Source: Ferrovibrio sp.
GTDB taxonomy: Bacteria > Pseudomonadota > Alphaproteobacteria > Ferrovibrionales > Ferrovibrionaceae
Direction: 5' to 3'
Assembly: GCF_029255545.1 (NCBI RefSeq)
Contig: NZ_JANLJJ010000079.1
Span: forward strand, 62,001-126,000
Length of the DNA: 64,000 nt
Shown: in pieces, positions 55,669-64,000 of the stretch
Layout of the letters: each line of letters starts with the position of its first letter
Position numbering within the stretch: the first letter of the stretch is position 1
Program-made: the position numbers and the translations under genes
Notes under the pieces: model-generated
The model's database searches: none
Told to the model about the DNA's origin: nothing
The model's input: only the letters and a program-made list of their open reading frames with translations

Positions 55669-56952
55669 ATGCTCGCCACGTCCCTGATCCTGCTGCTCGT
55701 CCTGCTCGCCGCCGCTTTGCCGGTCGCCGGCGCCCTTGGCACGCTGGGCCTGCTGCTCGACAAGCTTTATTCCAAGATGCCGCTCAGCCTGGCGCTGGGC
55801 GAGGTGGCCTGGTCGTCCTCGAAGGACTTCCTGCTGGTCTCGATCCCGATGTTCATCCTGCTGGGCGAGATCCTGCTGCGCGCCGGCGTGGCCGAGCGCA
55901 TGTACGAAGCCATGGTGAAATGGCTGGCCTGGATTCCCGGTGGCCTGATGCATTCCAATATCGGCGCCTGCGCCATCTTCGCCGCCACCTCGGGCTCCAG
56001 CGTGGCCACCGCCGCCACCGTCGGCACCGTGGCTTTGCCGCTGGTGAAAAAGCACGGCTATAACGAACGGCTGTTCCTCGGCACCCTGGCGGCCGGTGGC
56101 ACGCTGGGCATCCTGATCCCGCCGTCGATCAACATCATCATCTACGCGGTGCTGACCGACACCTCGATCCCCAAGCTCTATTTGGCCGGCATCATTCCGG
56201 GCCTCGGGCTGGCCGTGCTGTTCATGGTCATGGTCGCCGTGTTCTGCGTCGTGAAACCCGGCTGGGGCGGCCGGACGGTCAGCGTCGGCTGGGGCGAGCG
56301 TTTCGCCAGCCTGGTCGACCTGCTGCCGCCGCTCGGCATCTTCCTGGTCGTGGTCGGCTCGATCTATGCCGGCCTCGCCACCCCCACCGAGGCGGCCTCG
56401 CTCGGCGTGGTAGCGGCGCTTGGACTGGCGGCGGCCTACAAGCGGCTGTCCATCGCCATGCTGAAGGAGGTGATGGAAAACACCATGCGCACCACCGCCA
56501 TGGTGATGCTGATCATCGTGGCCGCCTATTTCCTCAATTTCATCATCTCGGCCATCGGGCTGACCACGATGCTGACCGACTACATCGCCGGCCTCGGCCT
56601 GTCGAAATTCGAGATGCTGGTTGCCATCGTGGTGTTCTACCTGATCCTGGGCTGCTTCATGGAAACGCTGTCCATGATGATCACCACCATTCCCATCGTG
56701 GCGCCGGTGATGTTCGGCCTGGGTTTCGATCCGATCTGGTTCGGGATCGTCATCATCATCCTGATCGAGATGGCGCTGATCACGCCGCCGGTCGGCCTCA
56801 ACCTTTTCGTCGTGCAGTCGCTGCGTAGCAACGGCACGCTGAATGACGTGATCGCCGGCTCGCTGCCCTTCGTGCTGATGATGATCGCCCTGATCGTGCT
56901 GCTGGCGATTTTCCCGGGCATCGCGCTGTGGCTGCCCACCACCTTCGGCTGA
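55669..56952 (+). CDS. TRAP transporter large permease, DctM type
   Basis: 427 residues with about eleven to twelve membrane segments. DctM patterns are visible: IPMFILLGEILLRAGVAERMY, ATSGSSVATAATVGTVALP, GTLGILIPPSINIIIYAVLTDTS and the C-terminal ITPPVGLNLFVVQSL. It carries the Na+-driven translocation path. Order DctP-DctQ-DctM is standard. It is followed 16 bp later by the DUF2848 gene, linking import with the catabolic genes. Confidence 0.95.
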   Translation: MLATSLILLLVLLAAALPVAGALGTLGLLLDKLYSKMPLSLALGEVAWSSSKDFLLVSIPMFILLGEILLRAGVAERMYEAMVKWLAWIPGGLMHSNIGACAIFAATSGSSVATAATVGTVALPLVKKHGYNERLFLGTLAAGGTLGILIPPSINIIIYAVLTDTSIPKLYLAGIIPGLGLAVLFMVMVAVFCVVKPGWGGRTVSVGWGERFASLVDLLPPLGIFLVVVGSIYAGLATPTEAASLGVVAALGLAAAYKRLSIAMLKEVMENTMRTTAMVMLIIVAAYFLNFIISAIGLTTMLTDYIAGLGLSKFEMLVAIVVFYLILGCFMETLSMMITTIPIVAPVMFGLGFDPIWFGIVIIILIEMALITPPVGLNLFVVQSLRSNGTLNDVIAGSLPFVLMMIALIVLLAIFPGIALWLPTTFG

Positions 56953-56968
56953 TTGTGAGGATTCGAGC

Positions 56969-57649
56969 GTGCTGACTTTCGACCGTCTCTGGCAGGATCG
57001 CCGCGACCACGTCGCCGTGCAGATCGACACCCTGATCGTCGCCGGCTGGGCCGGCCGCGACCAGCATGCCATCGAGCATCATATCGAGGAACTGGCCGCC
57101 ATCGGCGTGCCGAGGCCATCTTCCGTGCCGCTGTTCTACCGCATTGGCACCGGCCAGCTCAGCCAGACCGATCATCTGCAGGTGCTTGGTCCCGACACCT
57201 CGGGCGAGGTCGAGCCGGTGGTGGTGTCTCTGGCTGACGGACTCTGGGTCACCGTCGGCTCCGACCATACCGACCGCAAGGCCGAGGCGGCCGGCGTGGC
57301 CTTGTCCAAGCAGCTCTGCTCCAAGGTGGTGGCAAAGGCATTGTGGCGCTACGACGAGGTGGCGCCGCACTGGGATGCCCTGATCCTGCGTGCCTGGGCC
57401 ACCATCGACGGCCAGCGCGTGCTGTACCAGGAAGGCGCCGTCTCCGGCCTGCGCAGCCCGGACGACCTGATGCAGCGCTATTCCAACAGCGCCACCCTGC
57501 CGCCCGGTTCGCTGATGTTCGGCGGCACGCTGGGCGCCATCGGCGGCATCCGGCCGGCGGCGCGCTTCGAGATGGAGCTGGAAGACCCGGTGCTCAGGCG
57601 CAAAATCGGTCATGCCTACGATATCGAGGCACTTCCGGTTGTCGCCTGA
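56969..57649 (+). CDS. DUF2848 family protein (fumarylacetoacetase-like fold)
   Basis: 226 residues from a GTG preceded by GTGAGGA. LIVAGWAGRDQHAIEHHIEELAAIG and YRIGTGQLSQTD near the N-terminus and GSDHTDRKAEAAG in the middle match what I know as DUF2848, a group with a fumarylacetoacetate-hydrolase-like C-terminal part. No activity is established. Its position between the TRAP permease and pxpBCA suggests an extra step on the imported compound, for example opening or hydrating a ring. The assignment to the system is by synteny. Confidence 0.8.
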   Translation: MLTFDRLWQDRRDHVAVQIDTLIVAGWAGRDQHAIEHHIEELAAIGVPRPSSVPLFYRIGTGQLSQTDHLQVLGPDTSGEVEPVVVSLADGLWVTVGSDHTDRKAEAAGVALSKQLCSKVVAKALWRYDEVAPHWDALILRAWATIDGQRVLYQEGAVSGLRSPDDLMQRYSNSATLPPGSLMFGGTLGAIGGIRPAARFEMELEDPVLRRKIGHAYDIEALPVVA

Positions 57650-57673
57650 GGCGCGAAGCCGTATGACAGCGGC

Positions 57674-58402
57674 ATGAGCAATTATCCGCAGATTCGCTCT
57701 TTCGGCGATACCGGTTTCAGCGTCGAATTCGGCGAGGGCATCGACCGCGCGGTGAATGCGCAGGTGATGGCCCTGCATGCCGCGCTTGGCGAAGCGAAAC
57801 TGCCCGGCGTGGTCGAGACCATCCCGTCCTTCCGTGCCCTGCTGGTGCAATACGATCCGCTCAACGCATCGCGGGCCGAATTGGAATCGCAGGTGCGCGC
57901 CATGCTGGCCGGGCTGAAGGCGTCGCTGCGCACCGGGCGGCTCTGGCGTTTGCCGGTCTGCTACGCGCCCGATCTCGCGCCCGACCTGGCTGACGTAGCC
58001 GAACGCTGCAAGCTCAGCCCCGACGCCGTGATCGCCACGCATACCGCCGGGCGCTATTTCGTCTACATGCTCGGTTTCATGCCGGGGCTGGCCTATATGG
58101 GCGGGCTGGACGCGTCGCTGCATCTGCCGCGCCGCAAGGAGCCGCGCCTGAAGGTGCCGCAGGGCTCGGTCGCCATCGCGGAATCGATGACCACGATCTA
58201 TCCCTGGGAAAGCCCGGGCGGCTGGCACCTGATCGGCCGCACGCCGCTCAGGCTCTTTGATGCCGGCCGGTCCGAGCCGATCCTGCTGGCGGCCGGCGAC
58301 GAGGTCACTTACGCCGCGATCTCGGCCGACGATTATGCCGCGATGCTCAACCGGGTGGAGCAGGGCACATTCGATTACGCGGCACTGCAGGTGAAACCGT
58401 GA
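57674..58402 (+). CDS. pxpB: 5-oxoprolinase subunit PxpB (KipI family)
   Basis: 242 residues with the KipI/PxpB motifs DTGFSVEFGEGID near the N-terminus, IPSFRALLVQYDP, and AGRYFVYMLGFMPGLAYMGGL, then PRLKVPQGSVAIAESMTTIYPWESPGGWHLIGRTP. PxpB and PxpC form the ATP-dependent complex that, with PxpA, converts 5-oxo-L-proline to L-glutamate. Its stop overlaps the GTG start of pxpC by 4 bp. Confidence 0.95.
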   Translation: MSNYPQIRSFGDTGFSVEFGEGIDRAVNAQVMALHAALGEAKLPGVVETIPSFRALLVQYDPLNASRAELESQVRAMLAGLKASLRTGRLWRLPVCYAPDLAPDLADVAERCKLSPDAVIATHTAGRYFVYMLGFMPGLAYMGGLDASLHLPRRKEPRLKVPQGSVAIAESMTTIYPWESPGGWHLIGRTPLRLFDAGRSEPILLAAGDEVTYAAISADDYAAMLNRVEQGTFDYAALQVKP

Positions 58403-59454
58403 CTGCCGCCGGCTTTCTCGACATCGTCACGCCCGGCCTGATGACCAGCGTGCAGGATCTCGGCCGCTTCGGCGCCCAGGCGCTCGGCATGCCGGTGGCC
58501 GGCGCCACCGATCCCATCGCCCTGCGGCTGCTGAACCGCCTCGTTGGCAATCCGGAAAACACGGCGGCACTGGAAATCGGTTATCTCGGCCCGGGCTTCA
58601 CCGTGGCGGCCGATAGCGTGCGCGTCGCCTTCGGCGGCGTCGCGAAACTCACATTGCAGCCAGCTGACGGATCGGATGCCCGCGGCCTCAAGCCCTGGCG
58701 CTCGGTTCTGCTCAAACGCGGCGACCGCCTGACCATCGGCGCCATCGAGGATGCCAGCGTCGCCTGTCTGGCGGTGCAGGGCGGTTTTGCCATTCCGCTG
58801 TTCATGGGCAGCCATTCCACCTACATGCGCTCCGGCCTTGGCGGCTTCGAGGGTCGCGCCTTGAGAGCCGGCGACCGCCTGCCGCTGAAGCTGAACGCCG
58901 CGCCCGAAGGCGAGGAGCGCGAACTGGCCGACAGTATCGACTACGGCAGCGGGCCGATCCGCGTCGTACTGGGGCCGCAGGACGACCGTTTCACGCCAAA
59001 GGGCATCGAGACCTTCCTTTCGGCCACCTATACCGTGACCAAGGAGGCCGACCGCATGGGCCTGCGGCTGGATGGCGAGGTGGTGGAGCATACGCGCGGC
59101 GCCGATATCGCCTCCGAAGGCCTGGTCACCGGCTCGATCCAGATTCCCGGCAACGGCAAGCCGATCATCCTGATGGCCGACCGCCAGACCACCGGCGGCT
59201 ATACCAAGATCGCCACCGTGATCTCGGCCGATCTGCCGCGCGTCGGCCGCATGAAGCCCGGCGACATGCTGAGCTTCCGGGCGATTTCCGTGGCCGAGGC
59301 CGAGGCGATCCGCCGCGAACAGGAAAAACAAGTGCGCCGCCTGATCGAGGGTGTCCGCACGGCTCTGCCGGATGTCTGGCTCGATCACAATGCCCTATAT
59401 ACTGTGAACCTGATCAGCGGCGCGGTGGATGCGCCCAGCGGGCATTGGAAATAA
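58399..59454 (+). CDS. pxpC: 5-oxoprolinase subunit PxpC (KipA / biotin-dependent carboxyltransferase-like)
   Basis: 351 residues starting GTG at 58399. The N-terminus FLDIVTPGLMTSVQDLGRFGAQALGMPVAGATD is the KipA signature. MGSHSTYMRSGLGGFEGRALRAGD and the late ADRQTTGGYTKIATVISADLP are also conserved. It pairs with PxpB for ATP-driven activation of the lactam. Full length, with no domain fused to it, matching stand-alone PxpC proteins. Confidence 0.95.
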   Translation: MTAAGFLDIVTPGLMTSVQDLGRFGAQALGMPVAGATDPIALRLLNRLVGNPENTAALEIGYLGPGFTVAADSVRVAFGGVAKLTLQPADGSDARGLKPWRSVLLKRGDRLTIGAIEDASVACLAVQGGFAIPLFMGSHSTYMRSGLGGFEGRALRAGDRLPLKLNAAPEGEERELADSIDYGSGPIRVVLGPQDDRFTPKGIETFLSATYTVTKEADRMGLRLDGEVVEHTRGADIASEGLVTGSIQIPGNGKPIILMADRQTTGGYTKIATVISADLPRVGRMKPGDMLSFRAISVAEAEAIRREQEKQVRRLIEGVRTALPDVWLDHNALYTVNLISGAVDAPSGHWK

Positions 59455-59488
59455 AGCGGGCGCTGGAAATAATACGCGGAGACCGGCC

Positions 59489-60262
59489 ATGACCCTGAAG
59501 GTGAACCTGAACAGCGATCTGGGCGAAAGCTTCGGCGCCTGGAATATGGGCGACGACGCGGCGATGCTCTCCGTCGTCACCTCGGCCAATGTCGCCTGCG
59601 GCTTCCATGCCGGCGACTGGAGCGTGATGCAGGCAACGGTGGCCGAGGCGGTGAAAAACGGCGTTTCCATCGGCGCGCATCCCTCCTATCCCGACCTGCA
59701 GGGTTTCGGCCGCCGGCCGATGACCATGAACAACAAAGAGGTCGAAGCCCTGATGGCCTACCAGGTCGGCGCGCTGATGGGCGTGGCCGCCACCAAAGGC
59801 GGCAGGGTCACCCATGTGAAGCCGCATGGCGCGATCAACAACAAGGCCGCCACCGACATGGATCTCGCCATGGCGCTGGCGCGCGGCATTGCCGGCGTGT
59901 CGAAAGACCTGATCTTCCTCGCGCCGGCCGGTTCGGCCATGGTGCAGGCGGCGCGCAAGATGAATCTGCCGGTGGCGCAGGAGGTCTTCGCTGACCGCAA
60001 TTACGACGATGACGGCAATCTGGTGCCGCGTGGCCAGCCCAAGGCCATGGTGCATGACAACGATGAGGCGCTGGCGAACGTGCTGCGCATGGTGCAGGAA
60101 CGCGCCATCGTCTCGCTGTCGGGCAAGCGCATCCCCTGCAATGTCGACTCGATCTGTGTGCATGGCGACAGCGCCGGCGCCGTCGCGATGGCGCGCCATA
60201 TCCGCGCCGGGCTGGAGCAGGCCGGGGTGAAGATCGTCACTTTGCCCGAGATGCTGGGCTGA
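59489..60262 (+). CDS. pxpA: 5-oxoprolinase subunit PxpA (LamB/YcsF family)
   Basis: 257 residues from ATG 59489 (the frame is open further upstream, inside pxpC). The N-terminus VNLNSDLGESFGAW...DDAAMLSVVTSANVACGFHAGD carries the conserved acidic and histidine residues of YcsF proteins, followed by GAHPSYPDLQGFGRRPM and HVKPHGAINN. PxpA supplies the hydrolytic half of the 5-oxoprolinase. Last gene of the operon; an intrinsic terminator follows. Confidence 0.96.
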   Translation: MTLKVNLNSDLGESFGAWNMGDDAAMLSVVTSANVACGFHAGDWSVMQATVAEAVKNGVSIGAHPSYPDLQGFGRRPMTMNNKEVEALMAYQVGALMGVAATKGGRVTHVKPHGAINNKAATDMDLAMALARGIAGVSKDLIFLAPAGSAMVQAARKMNLPVAQEVFADRNYDDDGNLVPRGQPKAMVHDNDEALANVLRMVQERAIVSLSGKRIPCNVDSICVHGDSAGAVAMARHIRAGLEQAGVKIVTLPEMLG

Positions 60263-60299
60263 TCCGCGCTTCCCGCACGGCTATCCCTTGCCAATCCCG

Positions 60300-60333
60300 G
60301 GGCCCTTATCGATGATGAGGGCCCTTTTCTTTT
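60300..60333 (+). terminator. Intrinsic terminator after pxpA
   Basis: GGGCCCT (60,300-60,306) pairs with AGGGCCC (60,318-60,324) and is followed by TTTTCTTTTT. It closes the DUF1445-TRAP-pxp operon and separates it from the cupin/ureD genes. Confidence 0.8.
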
Positions 60334-60346
60334 TGCCCGGTCCGTC

Positions 60347-60904
60347 ATGTTCCAGATCGCTCCGCCCATCCTGCCCGGCTGCCTGCTGCTGCGCGCGTCC
60401 ACCCTGATGCGCGGCGAGGGCTGGTCCAGCCCGGTCTACAGCGAGCGCCAGATGGGCGAGATCGGCATCCATGATCGTTTCATCGACGATTGCATCCATT
60501 ACGCCGACAAGGCCGGCACGGTGCGCGGCCTGCGCTACCAGCTGGCGCCGGCCAGCCAGGCCCTGCTGCTGCGCGTGCTGCGCGGCCGCATCTATTTCGC
60601 CGCGGTCGATGTGCGCCGCTCGTCGGAGACCTTCGGCAAGAGCTTCGAGGGCGCGATCTCCTATATGGGCGCCGAACAGCTTTATGCGATGCCCGGTTTC
60701 GCTGTTGGCTGGTGCAGCCTGGAGCCCGCCGTCGAGGTGCTGGTCAAGGCCAGCGCGGCGCCGGATGCCGATCTGGAGCGCGGCATCAACTGGCGTGACC
60801 CGGCGCTGGCGATCCAGTGGCCGGTGCGGCCGGCCGAGGCCATCCTGACGCCGCAGGATATCGATCAGCCGATGCTGGCCGATCAGCCCGATCTGCTGGA
60901 CTGA
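60347..60904 (+). CDS. RmlC-like cupin lacking the catalytic histidines
   Basis: 185 residues aligned by eye with RmlC 3,5-epimerases: GTVRGLRYQLAPASQALLLRVLRGRIYFAAVDVRRSSETFGK follows the family in order (described in parts), and the C-terminus has INWRDPALAIQWPV. The catalytic RGLHYQ is RGLRYQ here and the second-histidine motif GFAHGF is GFAVGW, so two active-site histidines are replaced. It is unlikely to be a standard epimerase. It lies one base upstream of ureD, outside any sugar cluster. Role unknown. Confidence 0.75.
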   Translation: MFQIAPPILPGCLLLRASTLMRGEGWSSPVYSERQMGEIGIHDRFIDDCIHYADKAGTVRGLRYQLAPASQALLLRVLRGRIYFAAVDVRRSSETFGKSFEGAISYMGAEQLYAMPGFAVGWCSLEPAVEVLVKASAAPDADLERGINWRDPALAIQWPVRPAEAILTPQDIDQPMLADQPDLLD

Positions 60905-60905
60905 G

Positions 60906-61805
<900 letters not shown>

Positions 61806-61880
61806 TCCCGGGTCTGATCCCAGGGTAATCCTTGGGCGATTTCTGCACGTATTTTAATCTTTGCCTATTTTTAGACCGCA

Positions 61881-61901
61881 TAAGCCTAAAAAACAGGCTT
61901 A
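61881..61901. repeat. Short inverted repeat upstream of urtA
   Basis: TAAGCCT (61,881-61,887) and AGGCTTA (61,895-61,901) form a perfect 7-bp inverted repeat with an A-rich 7-nt centre. It lies in the A+T-rich part of the 313-bp ureD-urtA gap, about 140 bp before the sigma-54 promoter. It could be a regulator site; no T tract follows, so it is not a typical terminator. Confidence 0.5.
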
Positions 61902-62041
61902 AGCGCGCCGAAGTAGTTCACCAGCCATCTGTAGAATCACAGCGGTAGCAATCCGCCCGTGTAACGGCGGCTGTCATATTGCGGCGCGGAATCAGCGCAT
62001 TACCCGAGGTATCAGGTCATGCCCTCACGGCATTCCCGCCT

Positions 62042-62057
62042 TGGCACGCTCCTTGCC
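62042..62057 (+). promoter_or_regulatory. Sigma-54 promoter for urtA
   Basis: TGGCACGCTCCTTGCC has GG (62,043-62,044) and GC (62,055-62,056) at exact -24/-12 spacing and a near-consensus TGGCAC-N5-TTGC. It is about 60 bp before the urtA ATG. Urea transport genes are commonly NtrC-controlled, so nitrogen limitation should induce this promoter. An NtrC site was not resolved. Confidence 0.85.
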
Positions 62058-62118
62058 ATTCCAACCCTGTCCGGCTGAGCCCATGGGGGGGCCAGGCCCA
62101 ACGCAGGAGAGGAAGAGA

Positions 62119-63411
62119 ATGAGCAAGTTCATGCGGACCATGGCCGCAGCAGGCGCGATGCTTGGGGCGGCCGCCCTTGGCGCTCACGGCGCCCAGGCCC
62201 AGGACACGATCAAGGTCGGTGTCCTCCATTCGCTGTCTGGCACCATGGCCATTTCGGAGACGACCCTGAAGGACACCGTCCTGATGATGGTCGACGACAT
62301 CAACAAGAAGGGTGGCCTGCTCGGCAAGAAGGTCGAGGCCGTGGTGGTCGATCCGGCCTCCAACTGGCCGCTGTTCGCCGAGAAGGCGCGCGAGCTGATT
62401 TCCAAGGAAAAGGTCTCGGTGGTGTTCGGCTGCTGGACCTCGGTCTCGCGCAAGTCGGTGCTGCCGGTCTTCGAGGAGCTGAACAGCATGCTGTTCTACC
62501 CCGTCCAGTATGAGGGCGAGGAAAGCTCGAAGAACGTGTTCTACACCGGCGCCGCGCCGAACCAGCAGGCGATTCCGGCGGTCGAGTATCTGATGGGCAA
62601 GGATGGCGGCGAGGTGAAGCGCTGGGTGCTGGCCGGCACCGACTACGTCTATCCGCGCACCACCAACAAGATTCTGGAAGCCTTCCTGAAGTCGAAAGGC
62701 GTGAAGCCGGAAGACATCATGATCAACTACACGCCGTTTGGTCATTCCGACTGGCAGACCATCGTGGCGGATATCAAGAAGTTCGCCTCGGCCGGCAAGA
62801 AGACCGCGGTGGTCTCCACCATCAACGGCGATGCCAACGTGCCGTTCTACAAGGAACTGGCCAACGCGGGCATCAAGGCTTCCGACATTCCGGTCGTCGC
62901 CTTCTCGGTCGGCGAGGAAGAGCTGGCCGGCATCGACACCAAGAACCTGGTCGGCCACTTGGCGGCCTGGAACTATTTCCAGTCGGTGAAGAATCCGGTC
63001 AACGACGGCTTCATCAAGCAGTGGAAGACCTTCATCAAGAACGACAAGCGCGTCACCAACGATCCCATGGAAGCCACCTATATCGGCTTCAAGATGTGGG
63101 CGCAGGCGGTGGCCCAGGCCGGCACCACCAATGTGGATGCGGTGCGGCAGGCCATGTATGGCCAGAAGGTCAAGGCGCCGTCGGGCTTCACCGCGGTGAT
63201 GAACACCAACCATCACCTCTCCAAGCCGGTCTATATCGGCGAGATCCGCCCGGACGGCCAGTTCAACGTGGTGTGGAAGACCAAGGGCCCGGTGAAGGCC
63301 GATGCCTGGTCGAAATACATCCCGGAAAGCGCCAAGCTGACCGCCGACTGGACCTTCCCGTGGGTCTGCGGCAACTGCGAGAAGCCGAAATACGCGGCCC
63401 TCGCGAACTGA
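62119..63411 (+). CDS. urtA: Urea ABC transporter substrate-binding protein
   Basis: 430 residues from ATG 62119, with AGGAGAGGAAGAGA before it; the frame is open from 62041 but that part overlaps the promoter. The signal peptide is MRTMAAAGAMLGAAALGAHGAQAQ, followed by KVGVLHSLSGTMAISETTLKD, the start of UrtA/FmdD-type proteins. VFGCWTSVSRKSVLPVFEE and LFYPVQYEGEE are also diagnostic. It captures urea (or short amides) in the periplasm. A stable stem-loop follows before urtB. Confidence 0.96.
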   Translation: MSKFMRTMAAAGAMLGAAALGAHGAQAQDTIKVGVLHSLSGTMAISETTLKDTVLMMVDDINKKGGLLGKKVEAVVVDPASNWPLFAEKARELISKEKVSVVFGCWTSVSRKSVLPVFEELNSMLFYPVQYEGEESSKNVFYTGAAPNQQAIPAVEYLMGKDGGEVKRWVLAGTDYVYPRTTNKILEAFLKSKGVKPEDIMINYTPFGHSDWQTIVADIKKFASAGKKTAVVSTINGDANVPFYKELANAGIKASDIPVVAFSVGEEELAGIDTKNLVGHLAAWNYFQSVKNPVNDGFIKQWKTFIKNDKRVTNDPMEATYIGFKMWAQAVAQAGTTNVDAVRQAMYGQKVKAPSGFTAVMNTNHHLSKPVYIGEIRPDGQFNVVWKTKGPVKADAWSKYIPESAKLTADWTFPWVCGNCEKPKYAALAN

Positions 63412-63428
63412 GCCCAGCGTAATGGCGA

Positions 63429-63468
63429 CCGGCCCCTTCCTCCGTCTTCCGGCGCGGGAAGGGGCCGG
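63429..63468 (+). other. Stable intercistronic stem-loop between urtA and urtB
   Basis: CCGGCCCCTTCC (63,429-63,440) pairs perfectly with GGAAGGGGCCGG (63,457-63,468) around a 16-nt loop. No T run follows, so it is more likely an RNA-stabilising or processing element than a terminator. It could raise urtA mRNA levels over urtB. Confidence 0.7.
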
Positions 63469-63547
63469 CACCGCCCGCGCCGGACTCGATTCGGCCGACA
63501 TCAACGCCAGAAGAATCATAAAAACCGTTTTAAACCGTCTGGTCCCG

Positions 63548-64000
63548 ATGAACCGTTTTTTGCCCCTTCTGATGGTCGCGCTGATGCTGGCGCTGCTGGC
63601 CATGATGCGCCCGGCGCATGCCCAGGACCTGGCCGCCGCCCTGGCCGGCCTGGCCGACAGCGACCCCAGGCCCGCCATCACCGCGCTGACCGCCAGCGAC
63701 GACGAGAAGGCGAAAGCCGCGCTGGCGGCGCTGGCCCAGGGCAATCTCTATCTGCGGCTGGCCGACAATGCCGTGGTGATCGGCGAGAAGGACGGCGAGA
63801 TGGTCGTCGTCACCAATGCCGCCACCGGCGACATCGAGGACATGGCCCGGCCCGACGAGCTGCAGCCCATCACGCTGTCCGAGGATGCCCGCGCCCTGCT
63901 GGGCGATGCCGGCGCGGCGGCGCAAGGCGGCGGCCCGCTCGATTTCGCCGGCGCCGTGGCGGCGCTCAAGGCCGACAATTTCGCCGACAAGGCCAGGGCG
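63548..64000 (+). CDS. urtB: Urea ABC transporter permease UrtB, partial at window end
   Basis: The open frame starts ATG at 63548 and runs off the window after 151 codons. A signal-peptide-like segment (LPLLMVALMLALLAMMRPAHAQ) is followed by a periplasmic region with ASDDEKAKAALAALAQGNLYLRLAD and VVTNAATGDIEDMARPDEL. This long extracytoplasmic leader is typical of proteobacterial UrtB before the membrane domain. Position after urtA supports the call. Membrane segments lie outside the window. Confidence 0.85.
   Translation, partial: MNRFLPLLMVALMLALLAMMRPAHAQDLAAALAGLADSDPRPAITALTASDDEKAKAALAALAQGNLYLRLADNAVVIGEKDGEMVVVTNAATGDIEDMARPDELQPITLSEDARALLGDAGAAAQGGGPLDFAGAVAALKADNFADKARA

Noticed and set aside
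53748..55763. 671-codon minus-strand open frame
   Set aside because: Antisense to the DctP and DctQ genes and dominated by Gly/Gln/His repeats; not a real protein.

Overview
The window reads as chromosomal DNA from a free-living alphaproteobacterium, probably in or near the Rhodospirillales. This placement is inferred from gene content (NdvA-type glucan exporter, TRAP/TAXI transporters, sigma-54 urea-transport promoter, urtA with a long-leader urtB) and from a mostly very GC-rich background. The species cannot be named from the sequence alone. No rRNA, tRNA, CRISPR array, insertion sequence or integrase was seen.

Region 1 (1-13,521) is a surface-polysaccharide locus, visibly less GC-rich than the rest. 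On the minus strand sit an unusual sugar module (SDR epimerase, DegT aminotransferase, Gfo/Idh/MocA oxidoreductase, SpsF-like cytidylyltransferase). After an ~800 bp gap come a plus-strand glycosyltransferase and UDP-GlcNAc 2-epimerase. Six tightly overlapping minus-strand genes follow: polysaccharide deacetylase, glycosyltransferase, O-antigen ligase/polymerase, FemAB-like acyltransferase, methyltransferase and Wzx-like flippase.

Region 2 (13,531-23,562) holds rimO, an RfaH-like NusG paralogue translationally coupled to a winged-helix/Rossmann regulator, an amidase, an ndvA-type exporter, a further glycosyltransferase, a small membrane-anchored protein, and hutU-hutC with a palindromic HutC operator. 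The RfaH-like gene matters because the leader of the sugar module in region 1 contains an ops-like element.

Region 3 (23,713-29,620) is a compact CDP-sugar cluster: GT2, rfbF, rfbG, a C-methyltransferase, a 3,5-epimerase, an acetyltransferase and an opposing SDR. It suggests a CDP-6-deoxy-C-methylhexose.

Region 4 (29,671-51,966) is nitrogen and peptide scavenging. A minus-strand oligopeptide ABC transporter operon carries an M20 hydrolase and an amidase. It diverges from an M81 peptidase and a leaderless gamma-glutamyltransferase, followed by an internally deleted DMT transporter remnant. Then come a queuosine-precursor transporter and queC, a TAXI-TRAP transporter, and a LysR regulator with a D-amino-acid-dehydrogenase-like flavoprotein. 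The TAXI gene and the LysR/flavoprotein pair share nearly identical operators. A minus-strand RpiR / class III aminotransferase / BKACE operon closes the region.

Region 5 (52,091-60,262) is the most coherent candidate for an under-described system: a LysR regulator, a DUF1445 (YcsI) protein, a DctPQM TRAP transporter, a DUF2848 protein and PxpBCA 5-oxoprolinase. Two matching 7+1+7 palindromes lie in front of lysR and in front of its apparent target operon. I infer uptake and ring opening of 5-oxoproline or a related lactam. Region 6 (60,347-64,000) has an RmlC-like cupin lacking the usual catalytic histidines, ureD, and the start of the urea ABC transporter (urtA, partial urtB) behind a sigma-54 promoter.
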